A program made the translations under genes and the position numbers. From Roseomonas gilardii subsp. gilardii (GTDB lineage Bacteria > Pseudomonadota > Alphaproteobacteria > Acetobacterales > Acetobacteraceae): a stretch of DNA of 64,000 nt. Below are positions 8,601 through 17,060 of this stretch, one piece after another (position 1 is the first letter of the stretch; each line of letters begins with the position of its first letter). Where the stretch lies: positions 2,592,501 through 2,656,500 of the forward strand of contig NZ_CP095554.1 of NCBI RefSeq assembly GCF_023078375.1, written 5' to 3'. The notes beneath the pieces were generated by a model. That model saw only the letters and a program-made list of their open reading frames with translations, did no database searches and was not told where the DNA came from.

Positions 8601-10234
8601 GCGCCAAGCCGGGGGAGGGCGGGCAGCTTCCGGGCTTCAAGGTGACGGAGCTGATCGGCAGGCTGCGGCATTCCACGCCGGGCGTGACGCTGATCTCCCC
8701 GCCGCCGCACCACGACATCTACTCGATCGAGGATCTGGCGCAGCTCATCTACGACCTGAAGCAGATCAACCCGGATGCCTCCGTCTGCGTGAAGCTGGTG
8801 GCGCGTTCGGGCATCGGCACCATCGCGGCGGGCGTGGCCAAGGCCAAGGCGGATGCGATCCTGGTCTCCGGCCATTCCGGCGGCACCGGCGCCTCGCCGG
8901 TCACCTCGATCAAGTATGCCGGCCTGCCCTGGGAGATGGGGCTGACCGAGACGCACCAGGTGCTCCAGCTCAACCGGCTGCGCCACCGGGTGAAGCTGCG
9001 CACCGATGGCGGGCTCAAGACCGGGCGCGACGTGGTGATGGCCGCCATGCTGGGCGCCGAGGAGTTCGGCATCGGCACGGCGAGCCTCGTGGCCATGGGC
9101 TGCATCATGGTGCGGCAATGCCACAGCAACACCTGCCCGGTCGGCGTCTGCACGCAGGACGAGGCGCTGCGGGAGAAGTTCACCGGCACGCCGGAGAAGG
9201 TCATCAACCTCTTCTCCTTCATCGCGGAGGAGGTGCGCGAGATCCTGGCCTCGCTCGGCTTCCGCAAGCTGGAGGAGGTGATCGGCCGCACCGACCTGCT
9301 GAAGCAGGTCTCGCGTGGCGCGGAGGACCTCGACGACCTCGACCTGAACCCGCTTCTGGTGAAGGCCGATTCCGGTGGCGAGAAGCCCTACTGCACCATC
9401 GAGGGCCGCAACGAGGTGCCGGAGACGCTGGACGCGGACATGATCCGCGACGCCATGCCGCTCTTCGAGCGCGGCGAGAAGATGCAGCTCCAGTACAACA
9501 TCCGGAACACGCACCGCGCCATCGGCACCAAGACCTCCTCGCGCATCGTGCGGCAGTTCGGCATGACCGGGCTGCAGCCGGGGCATCTGACGGTGCGGCT
9601 GCGCGGCTCGGCCGGCCAGTCGCTCGGCGCCTTCGCGGTGCAGGGGCTGAAGCTGGAGGTGCGCGGCGACGCCAACGACTATGTCGGCAAGGGGCTGTCC
9701 GGCGGCACCATCGTCGTGCGCCCCGGCAACAACGTGAACCTCGTCTGGCACGAGAACAGCATCGTCGGGAACACCTGCCTCTACGGCGCCACGGCGGGCG
9801 AGCTCTATGCCGCGGGGCAGGCGGGTGAGCGGTTCGCCGTCCGCAACTCCGGCGCCACGGCGGTGGTCGAGGGCGTGGGCGCCAATGGCTGCGAGTACAT
9901 GACCGGCGGCACGGTGGTGATCCTCGGGCCCGTGGGCGACAATTTCGGCGCGGGCTTCACCGGCGGCATGGCCTTCGTCTGGGACGCGGACGCCACCTTC
10001 GAGCGCCGCCTGAACCCCGAGACGCTGCTCTGGGGCCGCCTGGAGTCGGCGCACTGGGAGGGTGTGCTGCGCGAGACCATCGCGCGCCATGCCAAGGAGA
10101 CCGGCTCGCGCCTCGCCGCGCGGCTGCTCAACGACTGGGCGGTGGAGCGGAACGCCTTCTGGCACATCGTGCCGAAGGATTACGCGAAGCTGCTCTCACG
10201 CCCGATGCGGGAGGTCGCGGCGGCGGCCGAGTAG
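5693..10234 (+). CDS. gltB: Glutamate synthase (NADPH) large subunit
   Basis: The alpha subunit (1513 aa) has a glutaminase domain that releases ammonia and a synthase domain that builds glutamate on FMN. The segment EHDACGVGMVA places the catalytic cysteine at residue 37, so a 36-residue propeptide should be removed, as is known for this enzyme. The glutaminase part continues with FHQRYSTNTFPTW and HNGEINT. The synthase part has SGHSGGTGASP and the 3Fe-4S cysteines (CIMVRQCHSNTCPVGVC). The C-terminal GXGXG beta-helix region contains GKGLSGGTIVV and MTGGTVVILG. The ATG has AAAGGA upstream. The gene is intact over its full length. Confidence 0.98.
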   Translation: MNQKTSETGSAFAAAYPQEAARLTREAQIDVTEHDACGVGMVAALDGVARREVVQAGIDALRAVWHRGAVDADGKTGDGAGIHIEIPQDFFAEAVERGGDRRRPGPIGVGMVFLPKTDFGAQERCRQIVEVEILNAGYNIYGWRQVPIDVSCIGEKANATRPEIEQILIWDPENREPALMERDLYVIRRRIEKQAIAAQVPELYLCSLSCRSLIYKGMFLAESLTQFYPDLLDERFVSRFAIFHQRYSTNTFPTWRLAQPFRMIAHNGEINTVHGNINWMKSHETRLAHPLLDPFMEDIKPVVQAGGSDTATLDNVFELLVRAGRDAPMVKSMLIPESVSSNATMPAAHRDLFLYCNAVMEPWDGPAAVCGTDGRWVVAGLDRNGLRPLRYTVTADKLLFVGSETGMVKIPDDQVMAKGRVGPGQCIGVDLDQPRFFSDAELKDMLAARKPYGDWVHRTTRIDGIVRADQHEPEAPPVESLRRRQLSVGYTLEELEQILHPMVEDAAEAIGSMGDDTPVAVLSQQYRGLHHYFRQTFSQVTNPPIDSLRETRVMTIKTRLGNLGNILDEDPAQLDMLMLDSPVLSNAEFDAMRAYMGSSATSVDCTFPAAEGEAGLRHAIDRIRREAEEGVRSGCAHVILTDEAQGPERCVIPMILAVGAVHTHLVRNSLRTFCSLNVRSAECVDVHNFAVLIGAGATTVNAYLAQDSIADRHRRGLLGDLSLTDCVARYRKAVDKGLLKIMSKMGIGVLSSYRGGMNFEAIGLSRSLVAEFFPGMQSRISGIGLSGIARRILALHRTAWNADAVTLPVGGLYKLRRRGEAHAFDGSLIHTLQKAVDTENYQTFKRYSEAVRRLPPVALRDLLDFRTEVAKPIALEEVESVTEIRKRLLAPGISLGALSLEAHETLSIAMNRIGARSDSGEGGEDASRAKPRANGDNASSAIKQVASGRFGVTAEYLNNCREIEIKVAQGAKPGEGGQLPGFKVTELIGRLRHSTPGVTLISPPPHHDIYSIEDLAQLIYDLKQINPDASVCVKLVARSGIGTIAAGVAKAKADAILVSGHSGGTGASPVTSIKYAGLPWEMGLTETHQVLQLNRLRHRVKLRTDGGLKTGRDVVMAAMLGAEEFGIGTASLVAMGCIMVRQCHSNTCPVGVCTQDEALREKFTGTPEKVINLFSFIAEEVREILASLGFRKLEEVIGRTDLLKQVSRGAEDLDDLDLNPLLVKADSGGEKPYCTIEGRNEVPETLDADMIRDAMPLFERGEKMQLQYNIRNTHRAIGTKTSSRIVRQFGMTGLQPGHLTVRLRGSAGQSLGAFAVQGLKLEVRGDANDYVGKGLSGGTIVVRPGNNVNLVWHENSIVGNTCLYGATAGELYAAGQAGERFAVRNSGATAVVEGVGANGCEYMTGGTVVILGPVGDNFGAGFTGGMAFVWDADATFERRLNPETLLWGRLESAHWEGVLRETIARHAKETGSRLAARLLNDWAVERNAFWHIVPKDYAKLLSRPMREVAAAAE

Positions 10235-10262
10235 GTCGCCGGAACGGTTCCCGGGCTTCTGG

Positions 10263-10285
10263 CGGGGCGGATCATGTCCGCCCCG
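10263..10285 (+). terminator. GC-rich hairpin after gltB
   Basis: A 9-bp perfect stem (CGGGGCGGA/TCCGCCCCG) with loop TCATG lies 28 bases after the gltB stop. There is no T-run, so it may be a terminator of the tail-less kind or an mRNA 3'-end stabiliser. The rest of 10235-10396 shows nothing else. Confidence 0.4.
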
Positions 10286-10396
10286 TCATGCCGCCTTCAT
10301 GCCCTGGTCGCGAGTGGGAAGGCGGCGTGAATCAACCACCGCAAAACTCGGTTTAGACGGTTGGCGCCGCCGCCCTCCTGCCGTAATGGCAGCGTC

Positions 10397-11065
10397 GTGC
10401 GCGTCCTGTATCACCTTCCCCTCTCGCCCCATTGCCGCAAGGTCCGACTGGCCCTGGCGGAGAAGCGGATTCCCTTCGAGCTGCGGCTTGAGCGCGTCTG
10501 GGAGCGCCGGCCGGAGTTCCTCGATCTCAACCCCGCCGGGATGGTGCCGGTGCTGGAGGAGGAGAACGGGCTGGTCCTCGCGGACTCCTATGTGATCTGC
10601 GAGTATCTGGACGAAGCCTATCCCGAGAACCCGCTGCTCGGCCGCACCCACGCCGAGCGTGCCGAGGTGCGCCGCCTGGTCGCCTGGTTCGACGGCAAGT
10701 TCAACGACGAGGTGACGCGCAACCTGCTCTACGAGAAGCAGTTCAAGCGCATGCTCCAGCGGGGCAACCCGGACGGTCCCGCCCTGCGGGCCGGCTATGC
10801 CAATATCAAGGGCCACCTGGAATATCTCGGCTGGCTGGCGGAGACGCGGAGCTGGCTGGCGGGCAGCAGCCTGTCGCTGGCGGACCTGGTGGCGGCCGCT
10901 CATCTCTCGGCGCTCGACTATATCGGCGATGTGGACTGGACGCTGTCCGACGCAGCCAAGGACTGGTACGCGCGCATCAAGTCGCGCCCGTCCTTCCGCC
11001 CGATCCTGGCCGAGCGGGTCAGCGGTGTGTCACCGCCGGAACATTACGACGACCTGGATTTCTGA
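10397..11065 (+). CDS. Glutathione S-transferase family protein
   Basis: This cytosolic GST-like protein is about 222 aa. The N-terminal thioredoxin-fold domain has YHLPLSPHCRKVRLALAEK, with Ser-Pro-His-Cys near the active-site position, then NPAGMVPVLEEENG (the cis-proline loop) and ADSYVICEYLDE (the glutathione-binding Ser/Glu region). The C-terminal helical domain has SLADLVAAAHLSALDYIG. The start is uncertain: the GTG at 10397 gives the family-like VRVLYHL start, while a TTG at 10361 would add 12 residues. No clear ribosome site precedes either. The substrate cannot be read from sequence. Confidence 0.85.
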   Translation: MRVLYHLPLSPHCRKVRLALAEKRIPFELRLERVWERRPEFLDLNPAGMVPVLEEENGLVLADSYVICEYLDEAYPENPLLGRTHAERAEVRRLVAWFDGKFNDEVTRNLLYEKQFKRMLQRGNPDGPALRAGYANIKGHLEYLGWLAETRSWLAGSSLSLADLVAAAHLSALDYIGDVDWTLSDAAKDWYARIKSRPSFRPILAERVSGVSPPEHYDDLDF

Positions 11066-11160
11066 GCGCCCGCTGAAAACCCCGTGACGCCAACGGCGGA
11101 ACGGGCAACCGCTCCCGCCGCCGGACGTCTTGCCTTCCGCACGAGGAAGGCGACGGGACG

Positions 11161-11958
11161 ATGGAACTCGGGATCAAGGGCCGCGTCGCGGTCGTCACCG
11201 GCGGTGATTCCGGCATCGGGCTGGAAACGGCGTGCTTCCTGCTTCGCGACGGAGCGAAGGTGGTGCTCTCCGACAAGGAGGCCGGCCCGCTGGAGAAGGC
11301 GGCGGCGGGACTGACCGGCGAAGTCCTCGCCATCGCCGCCGACCTGACGAAGCCGGATCAGGTCGAGGCGCTGGCCCGGCGCGCGCGGGAGCGTTTCGGC
11401 GCCGTGGACATCCTGGTGAACGCCGCCGGCATCACCGGCCCGACCGGTCCCTTCCATGAACTGGAGGACGAGGACTGGCGCCTGGCCCTGGAGGTGGACT
11501 TCATGGCGGCGGTGCGGGTCTGCCGCGCCTTCATCCCGGCCATGGCCGGACGGGGCTGGGGCCGGGTGGTGCTGATCGGCTCCGAGGATGCGGTGCAGCC
11601 CTATGCCGACGAACTGCCCTATTGCGCGGCGAAGGCGGCGATCCTGAACCTCACCAAGGGCCTCTCGAAGACCTATGCGAGGCAGGGCGTCCTCGTGAAC
11701 AGCGTCTCCCCCGCCTATATCGAGACGCCGATGACCGATGCGATGATGGAGAAACGGGCCAGGGAGAACGGCACCTCCTTCGAGGAGGCCGTGCGGAGCT
11801 TCCTGAAGGAGGAGCGCCCGACCCTGGAACTCGCCCGCCGCGGCAGGCCGGAGGAGGTCGCGGCCGCCATCGCCTTCCTCTGCTCCGAACTCGCCAGTTT
11901 CGTGAACGGCGCCAACTACCGGGTGGATGGCGGCTCCGTCGCCACGGTCTCGGCCTGA
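11161..11958 (+). CDS. Short-chain dehydrogenase/reductase (SDR)
   Basis: This is a classical SDR of 265 aa. The cofactor motif TGGDSGIGLETA is at the N-terminus, followed by the NAAG-type segment (VNAAGITGP). The catalytic region holds a serine in LIGSEDA and the YCAAK motif (YxxxK). The C-terminus FVNGANYRVDGG is typical of the 3-oxoacyl-ACP-reductase-like branch. The reaction is probably oxidation or reduction of a hydroxyl/keto group with NAD(P)H; the substrate is unknown. The ATG at 11161 follows AGGAAGG. It runs convergent with the TPR gene, only 12 bases away. Confidence 0.88.
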   Translation: MELGIKGRVAVVTGGDSGIGLETACFLLRDGAKVVLSDKEAGPLEKAAAGLTGEVLAIAADLTKPDQVEALARRARERFGAVDILVNAAGITGPTGPFHELEDEDWRLALEVDFMAAVRVCRAFIPAMAGRGWGRVVLIGSEDAVQPYADELPYCAAKAAILNLTKGLSKTYARQGVLVNSVSPAYIETPMTDAMMEKRARENGTSFEEAVRSFLKEERPTLELARRGRPEEVAAAIAFLCSELASFVNGANYRVDGGSVATVSA

Positions 11959-11970
11959 GCGGGGCAGGGC

Positions 11971-12816
11971 CTAACGCCGCTTCGGCCCCGCCTCGCTGAG
12001 CGCCAGGTTCTGCTGCGCCAGATCGGCGACCGCGCTTTCCGGGTCGGACTGGATCACGCTTTCCCAGTCCTCCCGCGCTCCTTCCAGATCCCCGTTCAAC
12101 TGGCGCAGGATGCCGCGTTCCAGCAGGGCCTCGGCATTGTCGGACTCGATGGTCAGCGCCCGGTCGATGGCGTGCAGGGCCTCCTGCGGCCGGTCGAGAT
12201 GGCGCAGGGCGGCCGCGCGGAAGACCCAGGCATCCGGGCGGTCCGGGTCCAGCTCCGTCGCCCGCGTGGCATCGGCCAGGGAGTCCGCATAGCGCCCGAG
12301 ACTGCCGGAGGCGAGGGCGCGGTCCACCAGCAGGTCGGCGTTGTCCGGTGACAGGGACAGGCCCAGGGTCGTGGCGGCATAGGCACGGCTGGCATCGCCG
12401 ATGGCCATCCAGGCCTGTCCCGCCTGGCCATAGAGCACGGCGCGGGCGGTGTTGTTGAACTCGGTCTGCGCGGCCAGCGCCTCCAGCCGGGGGGCGGCCC
12501 TTTCACCATCGCCCAGGGCCAGCAGGGCCAGGGCCTGGCAATGGCGGGACCCGTTGCTGCTTCCGGCACGGTCCTGCCAGGCCTCGGCGAAGGCCAGCGC
12601 CCCCTGCGGATCGTCGGGGATCTGGTCCAGGCAGCGGAGATATTCCGGGCTGTCGTCCAGGCGCGGCGATTCGGGTGGCAGGGGCAGCACCTCCTCCGCC
12701 ACGGGCACGGGCGGGCGGCGCAGGAATTGCCAGGCCCCTCCGGCCAGGGCGGCCAGGAGGGCAGCGGCGAAGGCGCCCATCAGCACGGGTCGGAGGGAGA
12801 GGCTCATCCCCTCCAT
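11971..12816 (-). CDS. Membrane-anchored TPR-repeat protein
   Basis: This 281-aa protein has an N-terminal membrane helix (about residues 12-30, VLMGAFAAALLAALAGGAW). A proline-rich linker and several tetratricopeptide repeats follow (ALLALGDGERAAPRLEAL, ADLLVDRALASGSLGRYADSLADATRATELDPD, AWVFRAAALRHLDRPQEALHAIDRAL, AEALLERGILRQLNGDLEGAREDW). TPR arrays bind other proteins, so it is probably a periplasm-facing scaffold held in the inner membrane. Start choices are ATGs at 12816 and 12807; a GGAGGGG lies close to the second. The specific partner is unknown. Confidence 0.75.
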   Translation of the reverse strand: MEGMSLSLRPVLMGAFAAALLAALAGGAWQFLRRPPVPVAEEVLPLPPESPRLDDSPEYLRCLDQIPDDPQGALAFAEAWQDRAGSSNGSRHCQALALLALGDGERAAPRLEALAAQTEFNNTARAVLYGQAGQAWMAIGDASRAYAATTLGLSLSPDNADLLVDRALASGSLGRYADSLADATRATELDPDRPDAWVFRAAALRHLDRPQEALHAIDRALTIESDNAEALLERGILRQLNGDLEGAREDWESVIQSDPESAVADLAQQNLALSEAGPKRR

Positions 12817-12932
12817 CCTAGAGCAGATGGCGGGAAGGCGGCATCGCCTGAAAGCGTGAATCTGCCACCTCATCTCCCTGGCCGGAAACGGATGGCGGGG
12901 CGGCCCTAGCCAGCGCCGGCGAGTCGCGCCAC

Positions 12933-13868
12933 ATGCCCTTCCCGATGGCATTCGACGCTTCTCCAAATCTGCTGATCCTGGGCCTGGGCTATGCCGGCGA
13001 GGCCATCGCGCGCGCCGCGCTGGCACGGGGCTTCGCCGTCCGGGGCACCCATCGCCAGCCGGGGCAGGGGGCGGAAGCGGGGCCCGTACCGGCGATCCCC
13101 TTCGAGGCCGCCGGGCCGGCGATCGCGGCCGCAACGCATCTCGTGGTCACCATCCCCCCCGGCGAGGATGGGGACCCGGTGCTGGCGCGGCATGGCGAGG
13201 CGATCCGGGCCGGGCTGGGGGCGCGGCTGCGCTGGGTGGGCTACCTCTCCACCACGGGCGTCTATGGCGACCGTGGCGGGGCCTGGGTGGATGAGACGAC
13301 CCCTGCGGCGCCGGGGCAGCCGCGTTCCCTGCGGCGGCGCCAAGCGGAACTGGCCTGGGAGGCGGCGCTGGCCGGACGTGCCTGGCTCGACCTCTTCCGC
13401 ACCGGCGGGATCTACGGCCCCGGACGCAGCGCGCTGGACGAGGTCCGTGCCGGAAAGGCGCGGCGGGTGATCCGGCCGGGCCATGCCTTTGGGCGCATCC
13501 ACCGCGACGACATCGCACGGGCGGTGGCGGCGGCCGCGGCCCAGGCCCCCCAGGACCAGGTCCCGGCACGCCCGGCTCCGGTGGGCGCCATGCCCAGGGT
13601 GCTGCATCTCGTGGATGACGAACCGGCGGAACCGGCGCTGGTGGTGGAGGAGGCGGCGCGGCTGCTCGGCCTGCCGCCACCGCCTGCCTTGCCCTTCGAG
13701 GCGGCCTGGGCGGAAATGTCGCCCATGGCGCGCTCCTTCTGGTCGGAGCGCCGCCTCGTGGCCAATGCCCGGACCAGGGCGGCGCTCGGCCTGGAATGGC
13801 GCTATCCCAGCTATCGCGAAGGGCTGCGGCAGATCGCCGCGGAGCAGGCCGGCCACCGGGAGGCGTGA
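12933..13868 (+). CDS. NAD(P)-dependent epimerase/dehydratase-like protein (YeeZ type)
   Basis: This 311-aa Rossmann protein starts with LLILGLGYAGEAIARAAL, a GxGxxG-type motif. It continues with VGYLSTTGVYGDRGGAWVDE, where the STTGVYG motif marks the YeeZ-like branch of extended SDRs, then FRTGGIYGPGRSALD and GRIHRDDIARAV. A typical YxxxK catalytic pair is not evident, so it may bind a nucleotide without being an active epimerase. ATG starts are at 12933 and 12945. It diverges from the TPR gene and converges on the hydrolase gene at 13899. Confidence 0.75.
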   Translation: MPFPMAFDASPNLLILGLGYAGEAIARAALARGFAVRGTHRQPGQGAEAGPVPAIPFEAAGPAIAAATHLVVTIPPGEDGDPVLARHGEAIRAGLGARLRWVGYLSTTGVYGDRGGAWVDETTPAAPGQPRSLRRRQAELAWEAALAGRAWLDLFRTGGIYGPGRSALDEVRAGKARRVIRPGHAFGRIHRDDIARAVAAAAAQAPQDQVPARPAPVGAMPRVLHLVDDEPAEPALVVEEAARLLGLPPPPALPFEAAWAEMSPMARSFWSERRLVANARTRAALGLEWRYPSYREGLRQIAAEQAGHREA

Positions 13869-13898
13869 ACGCCGGCTACGGCCCCCCGCCGGCGGTGC

Positions 13899-14663
13899 CT
13901 AGCCGCCCTCCTGGCGGAGCAGGCCGTTCAGGCTGCGCCAGAGCAGAGCGAGGTCGGCGGGGCGCGACAGGCGGTGGTCGCCATCCTTCACCAGGGTGAG
14001 CGAGACCGCCGGGCTTTCCAGCGCCTCCACGATCCGCAGTGCATGCCGCCAGGGCACCTCGGCATCCCGCATGCCCTGGAGGAGCTTCACCGGGTTGGTG
14101 TAGCTCAGGGGACGGTCCAGCAGCAGGTTGCTCCGGCCGTCCTCCAGCAGGGCGGCGGTGAAGGGCATCGGCTCCCCATAGTCGGAGGGGCGGTAGGTCA
14201 CGCCGTCCTGGTCCAGGGCGAGGCGGTCCTCCTCCGTCAGTTCCTGCGGGATCAGCGCCTCGGTGAAATCGGGCGCGGCGGCGATGCCTAGCACGCCATG
14301 CACGCGCTCCTCGCCCCACAGCCGGGCCAGCAGCAGCGCGATCCACCCGCCCATGGAGGAACCCACCAGGATCAGCGGCTCCTCCGGCGCGCGGGCATCG
14401 ATCACCGCCGCGGCGTCGCGGGTCCACTGGCTGATGGTGCCGTCCTCGAATCGCCCGCCGCTGCTGCCATGGCCGGAATAGTCCAGGCGCAGGAAGGCCT
14501 GCCCACGCTCGGAGCAGCGCTCGCGGAGATAGAGCGCCTTGGTGCCCTCCATGTCGGAGCGGTAGCCGCCCAGGAAGACCACCGTCGGTCCCGTGCCCTG
14601 CAAGGCGGCCCAGGCCAGTTCCACCCCGTCGCCGCGATCCAGGCGGCCGAATTCTTCCATCAT
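13899..14663 (-). CDS. Alpha/beta hydrolase
   Basis: This is an alpha/beta-fold serine hydrolase of 254 aa. The oxyanion region is VVFLGGYRSDMEGTKA, the nucleophile elbow is LVGSSMGGWIALLLA (GxSxG), and a late acid/histidine segment is SLTLVKDGDHRLSRPADL. RLDYSGHGSSGG is also typical. It resembles the mammalian ABHD10/palmitoyl-protein thioesterase-like branch, but the substrate is unknown. The ATG at 14663 overlaps the stop of the upstream FAH-family gene (ATGA) and has AAGGA seven bases before it. The two are therefore probably translated together. Confidence 0.82.
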   Translation of the reverse strand: MMEEFGRLDRGDGVELAWAALQGTGPTVVFLGGYRSDMEGTKALYLRERCSERGQAFLRLDYSGHGSSGGRFEDGTISQWTRDAAAVIDARAPEEPLILVGSSMGGWIALLLARLWGEERVHGVLGIAAAPDFTEALIPQELTEEDRLALDQDGVTYRPSDYGEPMPFTAALLEDGRSNLLLDRPLSYTNPVKLLQGMRDAEVPWRHALRIVEALESPAVSLTLVKDGDHRLSRPADLALLWRSLNGLLRQEGG

Positions 14664-15823
14664 GATGCGGTCCTTGGCAGGCCTCGGGCGGCCAGGGAAC
14701 GGAACAGGGCCCCGGCGCCGAAGCGCCAGGGCGGGCATTCATCCGTCCGCGCCACCTGGTTGCACAACGCGCCAAGACGCCCGGAGGCGATGCGCACTTT
14801 GTCGCCCGGAGCATGGGTGAAGCCGCCGCCGGGGGTGGAGCGGTCCTTGGTGGGGGAGAAGGGCGTGCCGAGGAAAAGCACGAATCCGTCCGGATACTGG
14901 TGATGGGCGTTGGCTGCCTGGGCCACCAGACCGGCCGGGTCGCGGCTGATCGCGCCGACCTCGCCGGTCTCGTCCAGTACGAAGCCGTCCTCCCCCTCGA
15001 TTCGCAGCGTGATCCCGGCGCGGCGGACATCCTCCAGCGTGAAGCCGGCATCGAAGAGGCGGATCGCCGGGCCCAGGGCCGTGGCGGCGTTGTTGTCCTT
15101 GGCCCGGCCGAGCAGCAGGGCGGAGCGGCCCTCGATGTCGCGCAGGTTCACGTCGTTGCCGAGGCAGGCGCCCAGGATCTCACCCCGCGCGTTGACGCAG
15201 AGCACCGCCTCGGGCTCCGGATTCGACCAGGCGGAGGAGGGGTGTACGCCGATCGGCGCGGCGGGGCCGACCGCCGCCATGGGCTGGCACTTGGTGAAGA
15301 CCTCGGCATCCGGCCCGATGCCGACCTCCAGGTACTGGCTCCACCAGCCCTTGGCGACCAGCGCCTCCTTGAGCCGCATGGCCTCCTCGCTGCCCGGCAC
15401 CAGGGCGGCGAGGTCGTCGCCGATGATGCCGCGCACCTCCACCCGCACCGCCTCGGCGCGGGAGGCGTCGCCGCGGCAGCGCTCCTCGATCACCCGTTCC
15501 AGCATGGAGCGCACATAGGTCACGCCGCAGGCCTTGATCGCCTGCAGGTCCACCGGGGCGAGGAAGCGCCCCCCGGCCAGCGCCGCCTCCGGGTCCAGCG
15601 CCAGGGGCGTGCCGCGTGCCTCGATCGCCGCCAGCGGGTCGGCCTCGTTCAGCCAGGCGCTGACCGTGCCGAAGGCGGGGGTCATGTCATAGGCCCGGCC
15701 CTGGCGCAGGGCGATGGCGACAGGCCCCTCCGGCGTGTCGAGCCGCAGGGCGAAATGGCCGTCGCGCCAGTCCTGCGGCAAGGTTGCCCGCATGGGGGGC
15801 GCCTGCATGGTGGCTGCCTGCAT
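14660..15823 (-). CDS. Fumarylacetoacetate hydrolase family protein
   Basis: This 387-aa member of the FAH superfamily contains enzymes that hydrate, cleave or decarboxylate 2-keto acids with a bound metal. The C-terminal FAH fold shows SSAWSNPEPEAVLCVN, GACLGNDVNLRDIEGRS and KDNNAATALGPAIRLF, with Glu and Asp metal ligands in the expected places. The longer N-terminal part (GVTYVRSMLERVIEER) matches the AraD1-type 2-keto-3-deoxy-sugar-acid dehydratases, but I would not fix a substrate. The ATG at 15823 follows GAGAGGA. It overlaps the hydrolase gene by four bases and diverges from the glycosyltransferase gene at 15942. Confidence 0.82.
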   Translation of the reverse strand: MQAATMQAPPMRATLPQDWRDGHFALRLDTPEGPVAIALRQGRAYDMTPAFGTVSAWLNEADPLAAIEARGTPLALDPEAALAGGRFLAPVDLQAIKACGVTYVRSMLERVIEERCRGDASRAEAVRVEVRGIIGDDLAALVPGSEEAMRLKEALVAKGWWSQYLEVGIGPDAEVFTKCQPMAAVGPAAPIGVHPSSAWSNPEPEAVLCVNARGEILGACLGNDVNLRDIEGRSALLLGRAKDNNAATALGPAIRLFDAGFTLEDVRRAGITLRIEGEDGFVLDETGEVGAISRDPAGLVAQAANAHHQYPDGFVLFLGTPFSPTKDRSTPGGGFTHAPGDKVRIASGRLGALCNQVARTDECPPWRFGAGALFRSLAARGLPRTAS

Positions 15824-15941
15824 GGGTGCGGTCCTCTCCTGGCTTTTCAAGACTGTAGAGGCGGGGCCGGGGGCCGCCAAGCGGGCGGGGCGGCGCCGGA
15901 TGGTTCCAAGCCCGCCGATTAGGCATTACAGCGGCGGCACG

Positions 15942-17060
15942 ATGCCCGCTCCTCCCGCCATCCTCCAGGTCCTTCCCGCGCTGCATTCCGGCGGCGTGGA
16001 ACGCGGCACGGTGGAGATCGCCCAGGCCATCGCGCGGGCCGGCTACCGCGCCCTGGTCGCCTCCGCCGGCGGCGCGATGGCGCGGGAGGTGGAGGCCGTG
16101 GGCGGGCGTCACGTCACCCTGCCGCTGGACCGGAAATCCCCCGCCGCGCTGGCCGCCAATGCCGGGGCGCTGGCGCGGCTGATCCGGGCGGAGGGAGTGC
16201 GGATCGTGCATGCGCGCTCGCGCTTCCCGGCCTGGTCGGCCTTCTGGGCGGCGCGGCGGACGGGGGCGCGTTTCGTCACCACCTATCACGGCGTGTACAG
16301 CGAGGATTTCCCGGGCAAGCGCCTCTACAACTCGGTCATGGTGCGCGGCGACCGGGTGATCGCCATCAGCGAGCATGTGGCGGAGGTGATCCGGCAGCGC
16401 CACGGCATCGGGCCGGACCGGCTGCGGCTGATCCCGCGCGGGGTGGATGTCTCTGCCTTCGCCCCCGATGCCATCCCGGCGGAACGCGTCGCCGCGCTGC
16501 GTCATGCCTGGGAAGTGCCGGAAGGGCGCCCGGTGGTGATGCTGCCCGGCCGGCTGAGCCGCTGGAAAGGGCAGGGGGTCTTCCTCCAGGCGCTGTCGCG
16601 GCTCGGCGGGGCGGGGCCGACCGGCATCCTGGTCGGAGAGGGCAACCACCGCGCCGAGCTGGAGCGCGACGCCGCCGCGCTGGGGCTGGACGGGCGCCTG
16701 CTGCTGCCCGGCATCACCCGCGACATGCCGGCGGCGCTGATGCTGGCCGATCTCGCGGTGCATGCCAGCACCAAGCCGGAACCCTTCGGCCGCACGGTGA
16801 TCGAGGCCCAGGCCATGCGGGTGCCGGTGATCGCCGCCGATCTCGGCGCCCCGCGCGAGACGGTGGAGGAAGGCGTCACCGGCTGGCGCGTGCCGCCCGG
16901 CGATCCGGAGGCGCTGGCCGGGGCGATCCGCCGCGCCCTGGCCCTGCCGGCGGCGGAGCGCGCGGCGATCGGCGCGGCGGCCCGGGCGGCCGTGCTGGCG
17001 CGCTACACCACCGCCGCGATGCAGGCGGCGACGCTGGACGTGTATCGGGAGCTGCTGTGA
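15942..17060 (+). CDS. Glycosyltransferase family 4
   Basis: This 372-aa GT-B fold glycosyltransferase probably adds a sugar to lipopolysaccharide or another envelope glycan. The N-terminal domain has ILQVLPALHSGGVERGTVEIA and HARSRFPAWSAFW. The C-terminal donor domain has MLPGRLSRWKGQG, the family-4 signature, and KPEPFGRTVIEAQAMRVPVIA (the EPFG...E nucleotide-sugar motif). The gene overlaps the next one by four bases (GTGA), and that gene encodes a heptosyltransferase-like protein. Together they suggest a core-oligosaccharide function. Confidence 0.88.
   Translation: MPAPPAILQVLPALHSGGVERGTVEIAQAIARAGYRALVASAGGAMAREVEAVGGRHVTLPLDRKSPAALAANAGALARLIRAEGVRIVHARSRFPAWSAFWAARRTGARFVTTYHGVYSEDFPGKRLYNSVMVRGDRVIAISEHVAEVIRQRHGIGPDRLRLIPRGVDVSAFAPDAIPAERVAALRHAWEVPEGRPVVMLPGRLSRWKGQGVFLQALSRLGGAGPTGILVGEGNHRAELERDAAALGLDGRLLLPGITRDMPAALMLADLAVHASTKPEPFGRTVIEAQAMRVPVIAADLGAPRETVEEGVTGWRVPPGDPEALAGAIRRALALPAAERAAIGAAARAAVLARYTTAAMQAATLDVYRELL

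Noticed and set aside
5417-10165. A 1582-codon open frame on the minus strand opposite gltB
   Set aside because: It is the mirror of gltB. In very GC-rich DNA the opposite frames stay open by codon bias. It has low-complexity His/Arg/Ala content and no known domain.
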